Below, one piece after another: positions 27,799-36,003 of a DNA stretch of 64,000 bases. The translations under genes were made by a program, and so were the position numbers. This DNA comes from Devosia sp. 1566 (GTDB lineage: Bacteria; Pseudomonadota; Alphaproteobacteria; Rhizobiales; Devosiaceae), in NCBI RefSeq assembly GCF_004005995.1, contig NZ_CP034767.1:2480001-2544000 (forward strand), written 5' to 3'. Position 1 is the first letter of the stretch, and each line of letters opens with the position of its first letter. The notes under the pieces are model-generated. The model was not told the DNA's origin. It saw only the letters and a list, made by a program, of their open reading frames with translations, and searched no databases.

Positions 27799-28566
27799 TC
27801 AATCCTCCACCCGCAACCAGCACTCCACCGTCAGAATCGTCTCGCGCCGCTCCAGCCCCGCCGAAGCCAGCATCAGATATAATTCCCCCAGCCGCGCTTC
27901 CCCGAACGCCAGCGGATGGAACTCGATGATCGCCACGTCGATCTGGCGCAGCAGCATTGGATTTTCGCGGCAGAACTCGTATTCGCCCCCCTCAATGTCC
28001 ATGATGAGGGCGCTGAACGCCTCTCCCGCTACAGCTTCCAGCGCTTCCACCGTCGTGGTGGGCACGGGCGTGCCGCTCGCCACCACCTGGTTGCTGTCCA
28101 TATCTGCATCGGTGCTGATCATGGCGCTGGGCTGCCGCGTCACCACGGCATTAACCGCGTGGAATCGGGCTCCATTGGCCATCCTGTTGGCTTCGAGCGT
28201 CGGCATCAGCAGCGGATTGGCTTCCACCGCGACATGCAGGTCCCGATTGTCCAGCATGCTGTTGATGACGCAGGACACCACCCCGATACAGGCCCCCAGC
28301 TCCAGCACGCAGGCATTGTGCGGCAGATAGCGCTTGATCAGCGTCCTTTCGGGATACTCATAGGTATCGACAGTGAATTTCCCGCGCATTTCGCGCGAGG
28401 TGTAGGCAGCGGGAATGGTGAACACCATGCCTTCGCTGCGATAGGTGCGCACAAACAGATCGAAGTATAATCCGGCCGCATATTTCGCCGTCCGGTTGAG
28501 GCGATAGCCGATCCCCGATCGTGTCGCCCCCTTTAAACCATAGACCACCGTCTGAGCCAGTTTCAT
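27799..28566 (-). CDS. FkbM-family SAM-dependent methyltransferase
   Basis: 255 residues. The SAM-binding core is CVLELGACIGVVSCVIN (about residue 95) with acidic loop VAVEANPLLMPTLEAN, then ALIMDIEGGEYEFC and the terminal VAIIEFHPLAFG, as in FkbM proteins. These O-methylate sugars, polyketides or other small molecules; the substrate cannot be told. The start is ATG 28566 with a G-run upstream; the longer frame to 28653 adds residues without family character. It is an isolated gene inside the purine island, convergent with puuE-uraD and divergent from allE, with no related glycan genes nearby. Confidence 0.75.
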   Translation of the reverse strand: MKLAQTVVYGLKGATRSGIGYRLNRTAKYAAGLYFDLFVRTYRSEGMVFTIPAAYTSREMRGKFTVDTYEYPERTLIKRYLPHNACVLELGACIGVVSCVINSMLDNRDLHVAVEANPLLMPTLEANRMANGARFHAVNAVVTRQPSAMISTDADMDSNQVVASGTPVPTTTVEALEAVAGEAFSALIMDIEGGEYEFCRENPMLLRQIDVAIIEFHPLAFGEARLGELYLMLASAGLERRETILTVECWLRVED

Positions 28567-29015
28567 GGCTACCCCCCGCAGGTGTGTTCCACTGCCCGGC
28601 CCCCGCCCAACGTGGAAAATGCATACGCAAGGAAGGTGACTTGCCCAATCCATCCCGGCAAACCAGCCAGATGAGCCTACTGGAATACCGCCTTTGATCT
28701 AGATCGTGACAATGGATCGGCTGAGGGTCCGGAACGAAAAAGCCTAGCGAAGCCGGAAGCTTAGCTCTTGGTCGGGGCTCAACTCAGCGCGCCACGGGCC
28801 TCTGCAGCGCTAGGAACAACCCCATCAGGGAAAGGCCACCGCGAGAACTGCGTAAGCCGCACGCCTTACGCGGGCCTCTGCCCGCACCAACCGCCAGGCG
28901 CCAACCACGGCAAAGCGAGCGTGACAATTGCCGCTCCTCACCGCCGCTTCCCCATGGCCGAGCGGCAAAACACGCTCTAGTGTTTGCCCAGCGTTCACCA
29001 TCGGCACCCGAGTCC
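28567..29015. other. 449-bp divergent intergenic region with several hairpins
   Basis: No convincing gene. It holds GCGTAAG-8 nt-CTTACGC (28850-28871) followed at once by GCGGGC-CTCT-GCCCGC (28870-28885), and close to allE a further AAACAC-GCTCTA-GTGTTT inverted repeat (about 28965-28984). Short frames on both strands lack ribosome sites and family character. A small RNA or a leader of the allE-allA transcript is possible; the third hairpin could also be an operator. Confidence 0.4.
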
Positions 29016-29834
29016 ATGCCCCCATCCTATGCCAGCCCCGCTGCGGGCCTTCCGCCCCAGACTGCCCTTCACACCGGCCGCGCCGTTTTCACCGAGGCCT
29101 ATGCGCTGATCCCGCAAGGCGTGATGCGCGACATCGTCACCAGCTTCCTGCCTCATTGGCACAACACCCGCTGCTGGATCATCGCTCGGCCCCTCTCGGG
29201 CTTTGCCGAAACCTTCTCGCAATACATTGTTGAAGTGGCGCCCGGCGGCGGCAGTGAGCAACCCGAGCCCAATCCGGAAGCCGAAGGCGTGCTGTTCGTG
29301 GTTGCCGGCGAGGCGAGCCTCACCATCGAAGGTCAGGCCCACACGCTCGTCGCTGGCGGCTACGCCTTCCTGCCCCCAGGCTGTCGCTGGACCCTCGGCA
29401 ATTCGGGTTCAGCCCCCCTGCGCTTTCATTGGGTGCGCAAGCGCTACGAGGCTGCCGCCGGCGTCGAAGCGCCCACCGCCTTTGTCACCAACGAAACCGA
29501 GCAGCCCATCCACTGGATGCCCGGAACTTCGGAGCGCTGGGGCACCACCCGCTTTGTCGAGCCCACCGATCTTCGGCACGACATGCATGTCAACATCGTC
29601 ACGCTCGAGCCCGGCGCCGTTATTCCCTTCGAGGAAACCCATGTCATGGAGCACGGCCTTTATGTGCTCGAAGGCAAGGCCGTGTATCGGCTCAACCGCG
29701 ATTGGGTTGAGGTGGAAGCAGGCGACTTCATGTGGCTGCGCGCCTTTTGCCCCCAGGCCTGTTACGCCGGCCCCGAGCGCTTCCGCTACCTGCTCTACAA
29801 AGACGTCAACCGCCACGCCAAGCTGAGCTTTTAA
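29016..29834 (+). CDS. allE: (S)-Ureidoglycine aminohydrolase
   Basis: Releases ammonia from (S)-ureidoglycine to give (S)-ureidoglycolate, using Mn2+ (family knowledge). 272 residues form two cupin barrels. The C-terminal one carries the metal site, seen as EETHVMEHGLYVLEGKAVY (about residues 204-222) with further contacts in EAGDFMWLRAFCPQ. N-terminal signature: HTGRAVFTEAYALIPQGVMRD. ATG 29016 is my choice, with the conserved region starting about 18 codons later, so a slightly different start is possible. allA follows 4 bp downstream. Confidence 0.9.
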   Translation: MPPSYASPAAGLPPQTALHTGRAVFTEAYALIPQGVMRDIVTSFLPHWHNTRCWIIARPLSGFAETFSQYIVEVAPGGGSEQPEPNPEAEGVLFVVAGEASLTIEGQAHTLVAGGYAFLPPGCRWTLGNSGSAPLRFHWVRKRYEAAAGVEAPTAFVTNETEQPIHWMPGTSERWGTTRFVEPTDLRHDMHVNIVTLEPGAVIPFEETHVMEHGLYVLEGKAVYRLNRDWVEVEAGDFMWLRAFCPQACYAGPERFRYLLYKDVNRHAKLSF

Positions 29835-29838
29835 GCCC

Positions 29839-30339
29839 ATGAGCGACAACACCATCTTCATCGAGCCGCTGACGGCGGAGGCCTTCGCGCCCTTTGGTCA
29901 GGTGATCCAGACCGAGGGCGCCCAGCACTTTCCCATCAACAACGGCAAGACGGAGCGCTTCCATGATCTGGCGCAGGTGCAATTGGCCGGACCCAGTTCG
30001 CGCCCCATCATCTCCATCGCCCGCGGCCAGCCCTATAGCCTGCCCCTAACCCTGGCCATGGTCGAGCGCCATCCCTTTGGCAGCCAGGCCTTTCATCCGC
30101 TGTCGAACCGCCCATTCCTTGTGATCGTCGCGCCTGACGAAAACGGCACCCCCGGCCGCCCCCGGGCCTTCCTCACCGCGCCCGGTCAAGGCATCAACTA
30201 CGCCATTAACACCTGGCATGGCGTGCTGACCCCGCTGGACGTGCCTGCCGATTTCCTCCTGGTCGATCGCGCCGGCGACGGCCCCAATCTCGAGGAATAT
30301 TTCTATCCCACCCCCTGGCAGGTTGTGGCGGCGAGCTGA
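29839..30339 (+). CDS. allA: Ureidoglycolate lyase
   Basis: Splits (S)-ureidoglycolate into glyoxylate and urea. 166 residues, usual length. Family motifs: EPLTAEAFAPFGQVI at the N-terminus, INNGKTERFHDLA (about 34), PLTLAMVERHPFGSQAFHPL (about 70), FLTAPGQGINYAINTWHGVLTPL (cut here at the His-containing part, near 120) and the terminal FYPTPW. It follows allE by 4 bp and is cotranscribed. The glyoxylate can go to GlcB encoded in the same island; no urease is visible for the urea. Confidence 0.93.
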   Translation: MSDNTIFIEPLTAEAFAPFGQVIQTEGAQHFPINNGKTERFHDLAQVQLAGPSSRPIISIARGQPYSLPLTLAMVERHPFGSQAFHPLSNRPFLVIVAPDENGTPGRPRAFLTAPGQGINYAINTWHGVLTPLDVPADFLLVDRAGDGPNLEEYFYPTPWQVVAAS

Positions 30340-30362
30340 ACGGCACTGATCTTGGCTAGGCG

Positions 30363-30388
30363 GGAACAGGCCGGGCGGTCACCGCGTT
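30363..30388 (+). promoter_or_regulatory. EcfG-type general-stress promoter
   Basis: GGAAC, 17-bp spacer, CGTT; matches the consensus of the alphaproteobacterial general-stress sigma factor. It ends 29 bp before the ATG of the periplasmic protein gene at 30418. The -10 context ACCGCGTTGG recurs in the candidate before otsB. Confidence 0.6.
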
Positions 30389-30417
30389 GGTGAATGCTTG
30401 GTTAAGAGGATCCCGCA

Positions 30418-30936
30418 ATGCACAAGACCTCCCTCCCCGCCGCGCTACTCACTGCCACCTTCCTGGCTCTTGCCGGCCCCGTCGCCGCCCAGTCGGGTCT
30501 CGGCTGGACGCGCTTTGAGGATCCCGCTCTGGGCTACCGCATCGAGGTCCCGCTCGATCATTATGGTCAGGACGGTGCGGCCGATGCTTCGGGCATCCGC
30601 ACATTTGATGCGCTCGATGGCTCGGGCCAGCTCAGCATTTTCGGCGCCCCCAACACTGACGACCTTAGCATCGCTCAGTTGCAGGAAGCCGTCGCCTCGA
30701 GCGGGCAGATCGACAATGTCACCTACCGGGCCAGCGGCAATAGCTGGTTTGTCCTTTCCGGCTACGACACCGACGAGAACGGCCGGGAACTCGTGGTCTA
30801 TACCAAGTTCCTGTTCAACCGCGACCGCTCCGCCTTCGCAGCGTTCGAGATCAGCTACCCCGAAGACGAGCGCAGCCGCTACAACCCCATTGTCACCCGG
30901 ATCGAAAAGAGCCTGCGCGCGCCAGCCCCGGTTTGA
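30418..30936 (+). CDS. Secreted protein of unknown function, probably periplasmic
   Basis: 172 residues with a clear Sec signal peptide (hydrophobic LPAALLTATFLALAGPVAAQ, cleavage after AAQ, about residue 25). The mature part is about 147 residues, acidic, mixed alpha/beta in character, and has WTRFEDPALGYRIEVPL near its start and ISYPEDERSRYNPIVTRIEKSL at its end (only partly quoted). I recognise no domain with certainty; the layout recalls uncharacterised periplasmic proteins of rhizobia. The ATG has AAGAGGA upstream, and a stress-type promoter lies directly in front. Confidence 0.7.
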   Translation: MHKTSLPAALLTATFLALAGPVAAQSGLGWTRFEDPALGYRIEVPLDHYGQDGAADASGIRTFDALDGSGQLSIFGAPNTDDLSIAQLQEAVASSGQIDNVTYRASGNSWFVLSGYDTDENGRELVVYTKFLFNRDRSAFAAFEISYPEDERSRYNPIVTRIEKSLRAPAPV

Positions 30937-31063
30937 GCTGGCGCGGCAGGCGCACCTTGCCCCCGCGCACCCGAAGAAATTGATCGCAGGGTTGATGAAC
31001 ACGTTCACGATCCGTTAAGACTGCGTTCATCTTCGTGGTTTTCGCATGGCGGCCTTGCCCGAG

Positions 31064-31088
31064 CGAACCATTCCCCTGCCACCGCGTT
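31064..31088 (+). promoter_or_regulatory. EcfG-like promoter before otsBA (one mismatch)
   Basis: CGAAC, 16-bp spacer, CGTT; the -35 differs from GGAAC in its first base. It lies 33 bp before the otsB ATG. Trehalose synthesis is a known target of this sigma factor in rhizobia, which supports the call. Confidence 0.45.
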
Positions 31089-31121
31089 GGCCTTGCATCC
31101 ACAGCTCGGAAGGCTTCTGGC

Positions 31122-31898
31122 ATGTCCATGATCGATCATTCAGCGCCCCATACGACGCAGCGCCTCGCCATCTTCACCGATTTCGACGGCACTCTGGTGG
31201 AGATTGCGCCAACCCCTGATTCCATTGATGTTCCAGCGTCTCTGCCCGATCAATTGCAGCGCGCCGCACGCGAACTCGACAGCGCCTTTGCCGTGATCAC
31301 CGGTCGCGAGATCGAGGACATCGACAAGTTCCTCTCTCCCCTGCAACTCCCGGTTGCCGGCGCTCATGGCACCCAGCGCCGCCGCGCCGATGGCACGATG
31401 GAAGAGATTGATTCAGAACTCCTTTCGGGCGCCGAACACATCGCGCAAGCCGTCACGCCGCTCGTTATGGCGCACCCTGAACTGCTGATCGAAGCCAAGG
31501 ACGGCGCCGTCGCCCTCCACTTCCGCCAGGCCCCGGAGCTCGAAGAACTCTGCCGACAGGCCCTGCAAGAAGCAGTCAACAGCTATACCGATTTCGCGCT
31601 GATCGCCGGCAAAATGGTCTTTGAAGCCCGCCCCAAGGGCATCAGCAAGGGTACCGCCTTGCGCGCCTTCATGCAGGAAGAGCCCTTTGTCGGCCGCACC
31701 CCGATCTTTATCGGCGATGACGTCACCGACGAGGACGGCTTCATCGCGGCCCAGGAACTGGGCGGCGTCGGCATCAAGTTGGGCGAAGGCGACACCCATG
31801 CGCGGATGCGCATTTCCAATGTTGCATCGGTGCATGCATTGATCCGTGGGCTGGGAGACATCGTCGCGCGCGAGCGTGACGCCCTGCCCCCACACTGA
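31122..31898 (+). CDS. otsB: Trehalose-6-phosphate phosphatase
   Basis: Removes phosphate from trehalose-6-phosphate made by OtsA. The 258-residue HAD enzyme has motif I IFTDFDGTLVEIAPTP (about residues 17-32), ITGREIEDIDKFL (motif II), a Lys in PKGISKGTALRAF (motif III) and GDDVTDEDGFIAAQ (motif IV, about 202). ATG 31122 follows GGAAGG; an upstream in-frame start at 31035 overlaps the promoter. otsA starts 28 bp after the stop in the same operon. Confidence 0.94.
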   Translation: MSMIDHSAPHTTQRLAIFTDFDGTLVEIAPTPDSIDVPASLPDQLQRAARELDSAFAVITGREIEDIDKFLSPLQLPVAGAHGTQRRRADGTMEEIDSELLSGAEHIAQAVTPLVMAHPELLIEAKDGAVALHFRQAPELEELCRQALQEAVNSYTDFALIAGKMVFEARPKGISKGTALRAFMQEEPFVGRTPIFIGDDVTDEDGFIAAQELGGVGIKLGEGDTHARMRISNVASVHALIRGLGDIVARERDALPPH

Positions 31899-31926
31899 GA
31901 CCAGACGAAGGGGGGCACCCGTCGCA

Positions 31927-33333
31927 ATGAGCCGCTTGATTGTAGTTTCCAACCGGACCCCGGGCAAATCAGCCGCCGCGGGCGGACTTGCTGTCGCCTT
32001 GCGCAAAACCCTGTCCGAGCGCGAAGGCTTTTGGTTCGGCTGGTCTGGCAAATTGACCGACGCCCCCTCGGTTCAAGCGCGCTTCGAGGATGTTGAAGGG
32101 CTCTCGGTTGCGACTATCGATCTGACCCGGGACGACCATCAGGCCTATTATGCCGGGTTCTCCAACTCCATCCTGTGGCCCAGCTTCCATCTGCGCCTCG
32201 ACTTGGCGCATATCGATTCCACCTGGTACGAGGGCTATCGCCGGGTAAACCAGCAATTCGCCCGGGCGCTGCTGCCCTTGCTGCAGCCAGACGACGTGAT
32301 TTGGGTGCACGACTACCACCTGATCCCGCTCGCCAGCGAGTTGCGTAGCCTTGGCGCCACCAACCGCATGGGCTTTTATCTGCACATCCCCTTCCCCACT
32401 GCCGACGCGCTTTATGCCATTCCCCATCATCTCGATTTGATGCGGGACGTCTCCCGCTACGACCTAGTGGGCATGCAGGCCAATCGCGACGTCGCCGCCT
32501 TTACCGAGGCGGTGGAGAACATGACCCACACCAATCTTTCGGGCGACCCGCTGCAGCTGTTTGATTTCGCCCGCACCGAGGTTGCCGCCTTCCCCATCGG
32601 CTCCGATCCCGCCGCTTTTTCGCGCATGGCCGTAAGCCCCGCCGCCAACAAGATGGTCAAGCGCATGGACCGCGTCCTTGTCGGACAGCAATTGATCCTG
32701 GGCGTCGATCGGCTTGATTATTCCAAGGGCTTGCCGCAGCGGGTCGAGGCCTATGAAAAGCTACTCGAGAACAATAATCGCTTCCGCCGACGCGTCCATA
32801 TGCTCCAGATCGCGCCCCCTTCCCGGGACTCCATCAAGGAATACCAGGAAACCAGCGACACGCTCGACGCCATCTGCGGCCGCGTCATGGGCCGCTTTGC
32901 CGAACCCGACTGGGCGCCGCTGACCTATGTCAAACGCGCCTATGGCCAAGCCAGCCTTGCCGGCTTCTACCGCTTGGCGCGGGTGGGTCTGGTCACGCCC
33001 CTGCGCGACGGCATGAACCTTGTCGCCCACGAGTTCATTGGCTCGCAAAACCCAGCCGACCCTGGCGTCCTGGTGTTATCGCGCTTTGCCGGCGCGGCCG
33101 AGATCTTCGAGGACGCCATCCTCGTCAACCCCTTTGATACGGATGAAACGGCCGAAGCGCTGCGCCTCGCCCTCGACATGCCGCTGGAGGAGCGTCAGAC
33201 CCGTTGGCGCTCATTGATGGCTGCCGCTCAGAAACACAATGTGGATGACTGGTCCAAGGCATTCCTTGAGCGCCTCTCCCCCGCGGGAGCTTCCTCGGGC
33301 ACGCCCAAGCGCGACATCCTTTATCTCGCCTGA
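31927..33333 (+). CDS. otsA: Trehalose-6-phosphate synthase (UDP-glucose-forming)
   Basis: Joins glucose from UDP-glucose to glucose-6-phosphate. 468 residues of a GT20 glycosyltransferase: [12 protein letters not shown] at the start with the phosphate-binding [26 protein letters not shown] (about 130), [34 protein letters not shown] (about 258) and [17 protein letters not shown] (about 357). ATG 31927 follows a GGGGGG run. Osmo- and desiccation-protective trehalose is the product. A strong terminator closes the operon. Confidence 0.95.
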   Translation: MSRLIVVSNRTPGKSAAAGGLAVALRKTLSEREGFWFGWSGKLTDAPSVQARFEDVEGLSVATIDLTRDDHQAYYAGFSNSILWPSFHLRLDLAHIDSTWYEGYRRVNQQFARALLPLLQPDDVIWVHDYHLIPLASELRSLGATNRMGFYLHIPFPTADALYAIPHHLDLMRDVSRYDLVGMQANRDVAAFTEAVENMTHTNLSGDPLQLFDFARTEVAAFPIGSDPAAFSRMAVSPAANKMVKRMDRVLVGQQLILGVDRLDYSKGLPQRVEAYEKLLENNNRFRRRVHMLQIAPPSRDSIKEYQETSDTLDAICGRVMGRFAEPDWAPLTYVKRAYGQASLAGFYRLARVGLVTPLRDGMNLVAHEFIGSQNPADPGVLVLSRFAGAAEIFEDAILVNPFDTDETAEALRLALDMPLEERQTRWRSLMAAAQKHNVDDWSKAFLERLSPAGASSGTPKRDILYLA

Positions 33334-33357
33334 AGTGGCGAACCGACCCCGTAAGCA

Positions 33358-33387
33358 AAAAGGGCGGCTCCGAGGAGCCGCCCTTTT
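33358..33387. terminator. Bidirectional rho-independent terminator
   Basis: AAAAGGGCGGCTC, loop CGAG, GAGCCGCCCTTTT: a perfect 13-bp stem with A-run and T-run on the two sides. It serves otsA from the left and the RNA helicase gene from the right. Confidence 0.92.
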
Positions 33388-33396
33388 CTGTTCCAT

Positions 33397-34887
33397 TTAG
33401 CCGTTGGCGCGACGCGCCCGCCCGGCTTCCTTCTGGGGCTTGCCCCAGCGCTGCTTGGGCTTGCCATCCACCTTGGCACCGATCAGCTTGCCGGTATCGC
33501 CATCACGACGCACGCGGTTGACCTGCCCTTCCGGGCGGGTGCGTGGTGCAGCTTCAGCAGGCGGCCGGGTCCGTGCGGCAGGCTTGCCTTCTTCCGCAAA
33601 GGCCGCGAATGGCCGGCGCTCGGCTGGCGAGCGACGATCCTGCTGCGCCGGCTTGGGGTTGCGTGCCGTGCGCGGTCCGGGGCGATTACCGGCTGGCTTA
33701 TAAGCCGAGCGCGGTGCTTCCACGACGCCGGTGTCATTGGCCAAGTGCAGGTCGCCCGAAACCGGCAGCGTGCGCCGGATCAGCCGTTCAACGTCGCGCA
33801 GCTTGCCGCGCTCGGTGCCGTCACACAGGGTAATGGCAATGCCTGAAGCGCCATTCCGGCCCGTCCGGCCGATGCGGTGAACATAGTTCTCCGGATCGTC
33901 GGGCAGTTCGTAATTGACCACATGGGTGATGCCGGGCACGTCGATGCCGCGGGCCGCGATGTCGGTTGCGACCAGGATACGCACTTCGCCGGTGGCAAAA
34001 CCCTTGAGGGCTGCCTGACGCGCATTCTGCGACTTGTTGCCGTGGATCGCCGCGGCCTTGTGGCCGTCGATCTCGAGGCTCTTTGCCACCCGATCGGCAC
34101 CATGCTTGGTGCGCGAGAAGATGATCACGCGCTCCATATTCTCGGTTTCGCTGGCGAGCAGTTCGTTGAGCACGCCACGCTTGGCCTTGGAGCCCGACAT
34201 GATCACGCGCTGGTCGATCTTGACCACGGTCGAGCCGGCGACCTGCGCATCAACACGCACTGGATCGTTCAGCAGGCCCTTGGCCAGCTCTGCAACTTCA
34301 GGCGCCATGGTCGCCGAAAACAGCATGGTCTGGCGGCGCGTGCCAATGGCCTTGGCGATGTGCTTGACCGGGGCGATAAAGCCCATGTCGAGCATCCGGT
34401 CGGCCTCGTCGAGCACCAGCCAACGCGTTTCGTTGAGCTTGATCTTGCCGTCGTCCATCAGGTCCTTGAGGCGACCGGGAGTGGCGACAACCACGTCCAC
34501 GCCCTTGGCGAGCTTCTGGACCTGGTGGTAACGCGACACCCCGCCCAGCACCAGAACGGTGGAGAGCTGCATCTTGGAGCCCGCAAACTTGCGGATGTTT
34601 TCTTCGATCTGCACCGCCAATTCGCGGGTCGGCGCCAGGATCAGCGCGCGGGCGGTCAACGGCCGCGCCTTGCCGGTCAGCGTCAACAGCCCCGCCAGGA
34701 TCGGCAGGCCAAAGGCTGCGGTCTTGCCCGAACCGGTCTGGGCAATGCCGACCATGTCCCGGCCAGCCAGCAGCTTGGGAATGGCCTGGAGTTGGATCTT
34801 GGTGGGCTCGGTGAAGCCGCCGGCGGTCAGACTGTCAGTCAGGACTGCGGGCAGGCCGAGGGAAATAAAATCGTTCAATTCAATCAT
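33397..34887 (-). CDS. DEAD-box ATP-dependent RNA helicase (RhlE-like)
   Basis: Unwinds RNA, typically in ribosome assembly or cold adaptation. 496 residues. All helicase motifs are present: Q-motif region FTEPTKIQLQAIP, AQTGSGKTAAFGLP (I, about residue 47), APTRELAVQ (Ia), VATPGRLKDLM (Ib), VLDEADRMLD (II), FSATMAPEV (III), IIFSRTKHGADRV (IV), ATDIAARGIDVPGI (V) and HRIGRTGRNGASG (VI). The last 120 residues are a basic Arg/Pro/Lys-rich tail (for example RTARNPKPAQQDRRSPAE) likely to bind RNA. ATG 34887 starts the conserved part; frames reaching 34953 lack support. Confidence 0.92.
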   Translation of the reverse strand: MIELNDFISLGLPAVLTDSLTAGGFTEPTKIQLQAIPKLLAGRDMVGIAQTGSGKTAAFGLPILAGLLTLTGKARPLTARALILAPTRELAVQIEENIRKFAGSKMQLSTVLVLGGVSRYHQVQKLAKGVDVVVATPGRLKDLMDDGKIKLNETRWLVLDEADRMLDMGFIAPVKHIAKAIGTRRQTMLFSATMAPEVAELAKGLLNDPVRVDAQVAGSTVVKIDQRVIMSGSKAKRGVLNELLASETENMERVIIFSRTKHGADRVAKSLEIDGHKAAAIHGNKSQNARQAALKGFATGEVRILVATDIAARGIDVPGITHVVNYELPDDPENYVHRIGRTGRNGASGIAITLCDGTERGKLRDVERLIRRTLPVSGDLHLANDTGVVEAPRSAYKPAGNRPGPRTARNPKPAQQDRRSPAERRPFAAFAEEGKPAARTRPPAEAAPRTRPEGQVNRVRRDGDTGKLIGAKVDGKPKQRWGKPQKEAGRARRANG

Positions 34888-35211
34888 ACTTTCTGCGCCG
34901 ATGAAGCGCATCGGGCGCGCAGAACAATGCAGCGCGCCGGTCGCCAGCCGCAAAGTGCAGGTGGCGCGTCAACAGGTGCAATCGGGCGATAAAAGGAAAG
35001 TATCGCGCGGGTGCTGGCTCGAACCCGAACAAACTGTTTCCGGGCTGACTTCGCCGCTCACCGCAAGGATAAGAAGAGAAGTCCGTCACCACTGATAGCT
35101 GCCCGGTCCAAGACCGTGCGGGTGACGATGCATCCTATGTGGAGGAGCCGGGGGCAAATAGCAAGCTTCGATTGTTTTCCCCGGCTGCATGGCCGCCCTG
35201 CGCCGCCGGGG
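34888..35211. other. 324-bp upstream region of the RNA helicase gene
   Basis: I see no gene. It must contain the helicase promoter and possibly a long leader, as is common for cold-induced DEAD-box genes. Near its right end a weak inverted repeat CCCCGGC...GCCGGGG (about 35180-35212) touches the stop of the molybdoenzyme gene but lacks a T-run in the needed direction. Confidence 0.4.
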
Positions 35212-36003
35212 TTAGATGCCGCCATACCAGTCATAGCCATAGTCTTCCCAATACCCACCATTGCCCCGGCCAAAGGATTGCAGGTCCGCCACCAATTCGA
35301 TCGTGTGCAGATATTTGGGCTGTTTATAACCCAGCGCCCGCTCGATCCGCAGCCGCACCGGGGCGCCGTTTGCTACCGGCAGCGCCTGGTCATTGAGGCC
35401 GTAAGCCAGGATCGATTGCGGATGATGGGCGTCCACCAGGTCCGAACTCTCGTAATAAAAGACATCGCCCGAAAGGCCCCGCTCGATATTGTCAAAGCAG
35501 TGATAAACGCAGAACCGCGCGTCAGGATGGACGCGCGCGGCGTCAAGGATCGGCCCCAGCGGCGTACCGGTCCATTTGGCGATGCAGCTCCAGCCCTCGA
35601 CGCAATCATGCCGGGTAATCTGCGACCGGGCTGGCATATTGCGCAGCTCGTTGAGCGAGAAGCTCAAGGGCTGCTCGACCATCCCGGTGACCTGCAGCCG
35701 GTAATCGGCGAAATTACCCTCCTGCAACGCTTTGTATTCGGGCGTCGTCGGCTGGGTCGATCCATTGGGCTTCTGCCCCTGTCGGATTTCGCTGGCGGCA
35801 TATTCGCGCGCTAGCGTCTGCTCGCCAACAAGGCGGCGCTGCGCCCGATAGGTCAGCACATTAGCTTGTTCGACGAAGTTGCGGGCCGGATGGTTTTGCT
35901 GCCCGAGGAAATCGAACTGGTCGCACCCCGCTAGGATCAACCCTGAGGCAGCACCCGCCGAACCCTGCAGGAACCGGCGGCGGGAAAGCAGCAGGCGGCT
36001 CAC
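35212..36003 (-). CDS. Exported sulfite-oxidase-fold molybdopterin oxidoreductase
   Basis: 263 residues. Twin-arginine signal SRRRFLQGSAGAASGLILAGC (a lipobox-like LAGC suggests either a lipoprotein or cleavage nearby). The molybdenum ligand Cys is in TRHDCVEGWSCIAKWTGTPL (about residue 133), the standard SUOX-fold motif, followed by VYHCFDNIERGL and ANGAPVRLRIERALGYKQPKY. It is shorter than MsrP and has no C-terminal dimer domain. A likely role is reduction or oxidation of a small S- or N-oxide in the periplasm. Its ATG overlaps the stop of the cytochrome b gene by 4 bases, making that the electron partner. Confidence 0.82.
   Translation of the reverse strand: MSRLLLSRRRFLQGSAGAASGLILAGCDQFDFLGQQNHPARNFVEQANVLTYRAQRRLVGEQTLAREYAASEIRQGQKPNGSTQPTTPEYKALQEGNFADYRLQVTGMVEQPLSFSLNELRNMPARSQITRHDCVEGWSCIAKWTGTPLGPILDAARVHPDARFCVYHCFDNIERGLSGDVFYYESSDLVDAHHPQSILAYGLNDQALPVANGAPVRLRIERALGYKQPKYLHTIELVADLQSFGRGNGGYWEDYGYDWYGGI

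Noticed and set aside
28768..29025. Short frames of 66-77 residues on both strands before allE
   Set aside because: No ribosome sites, overlapping in opposite directions, no family character; the region is better described as structured intergenic DNA.
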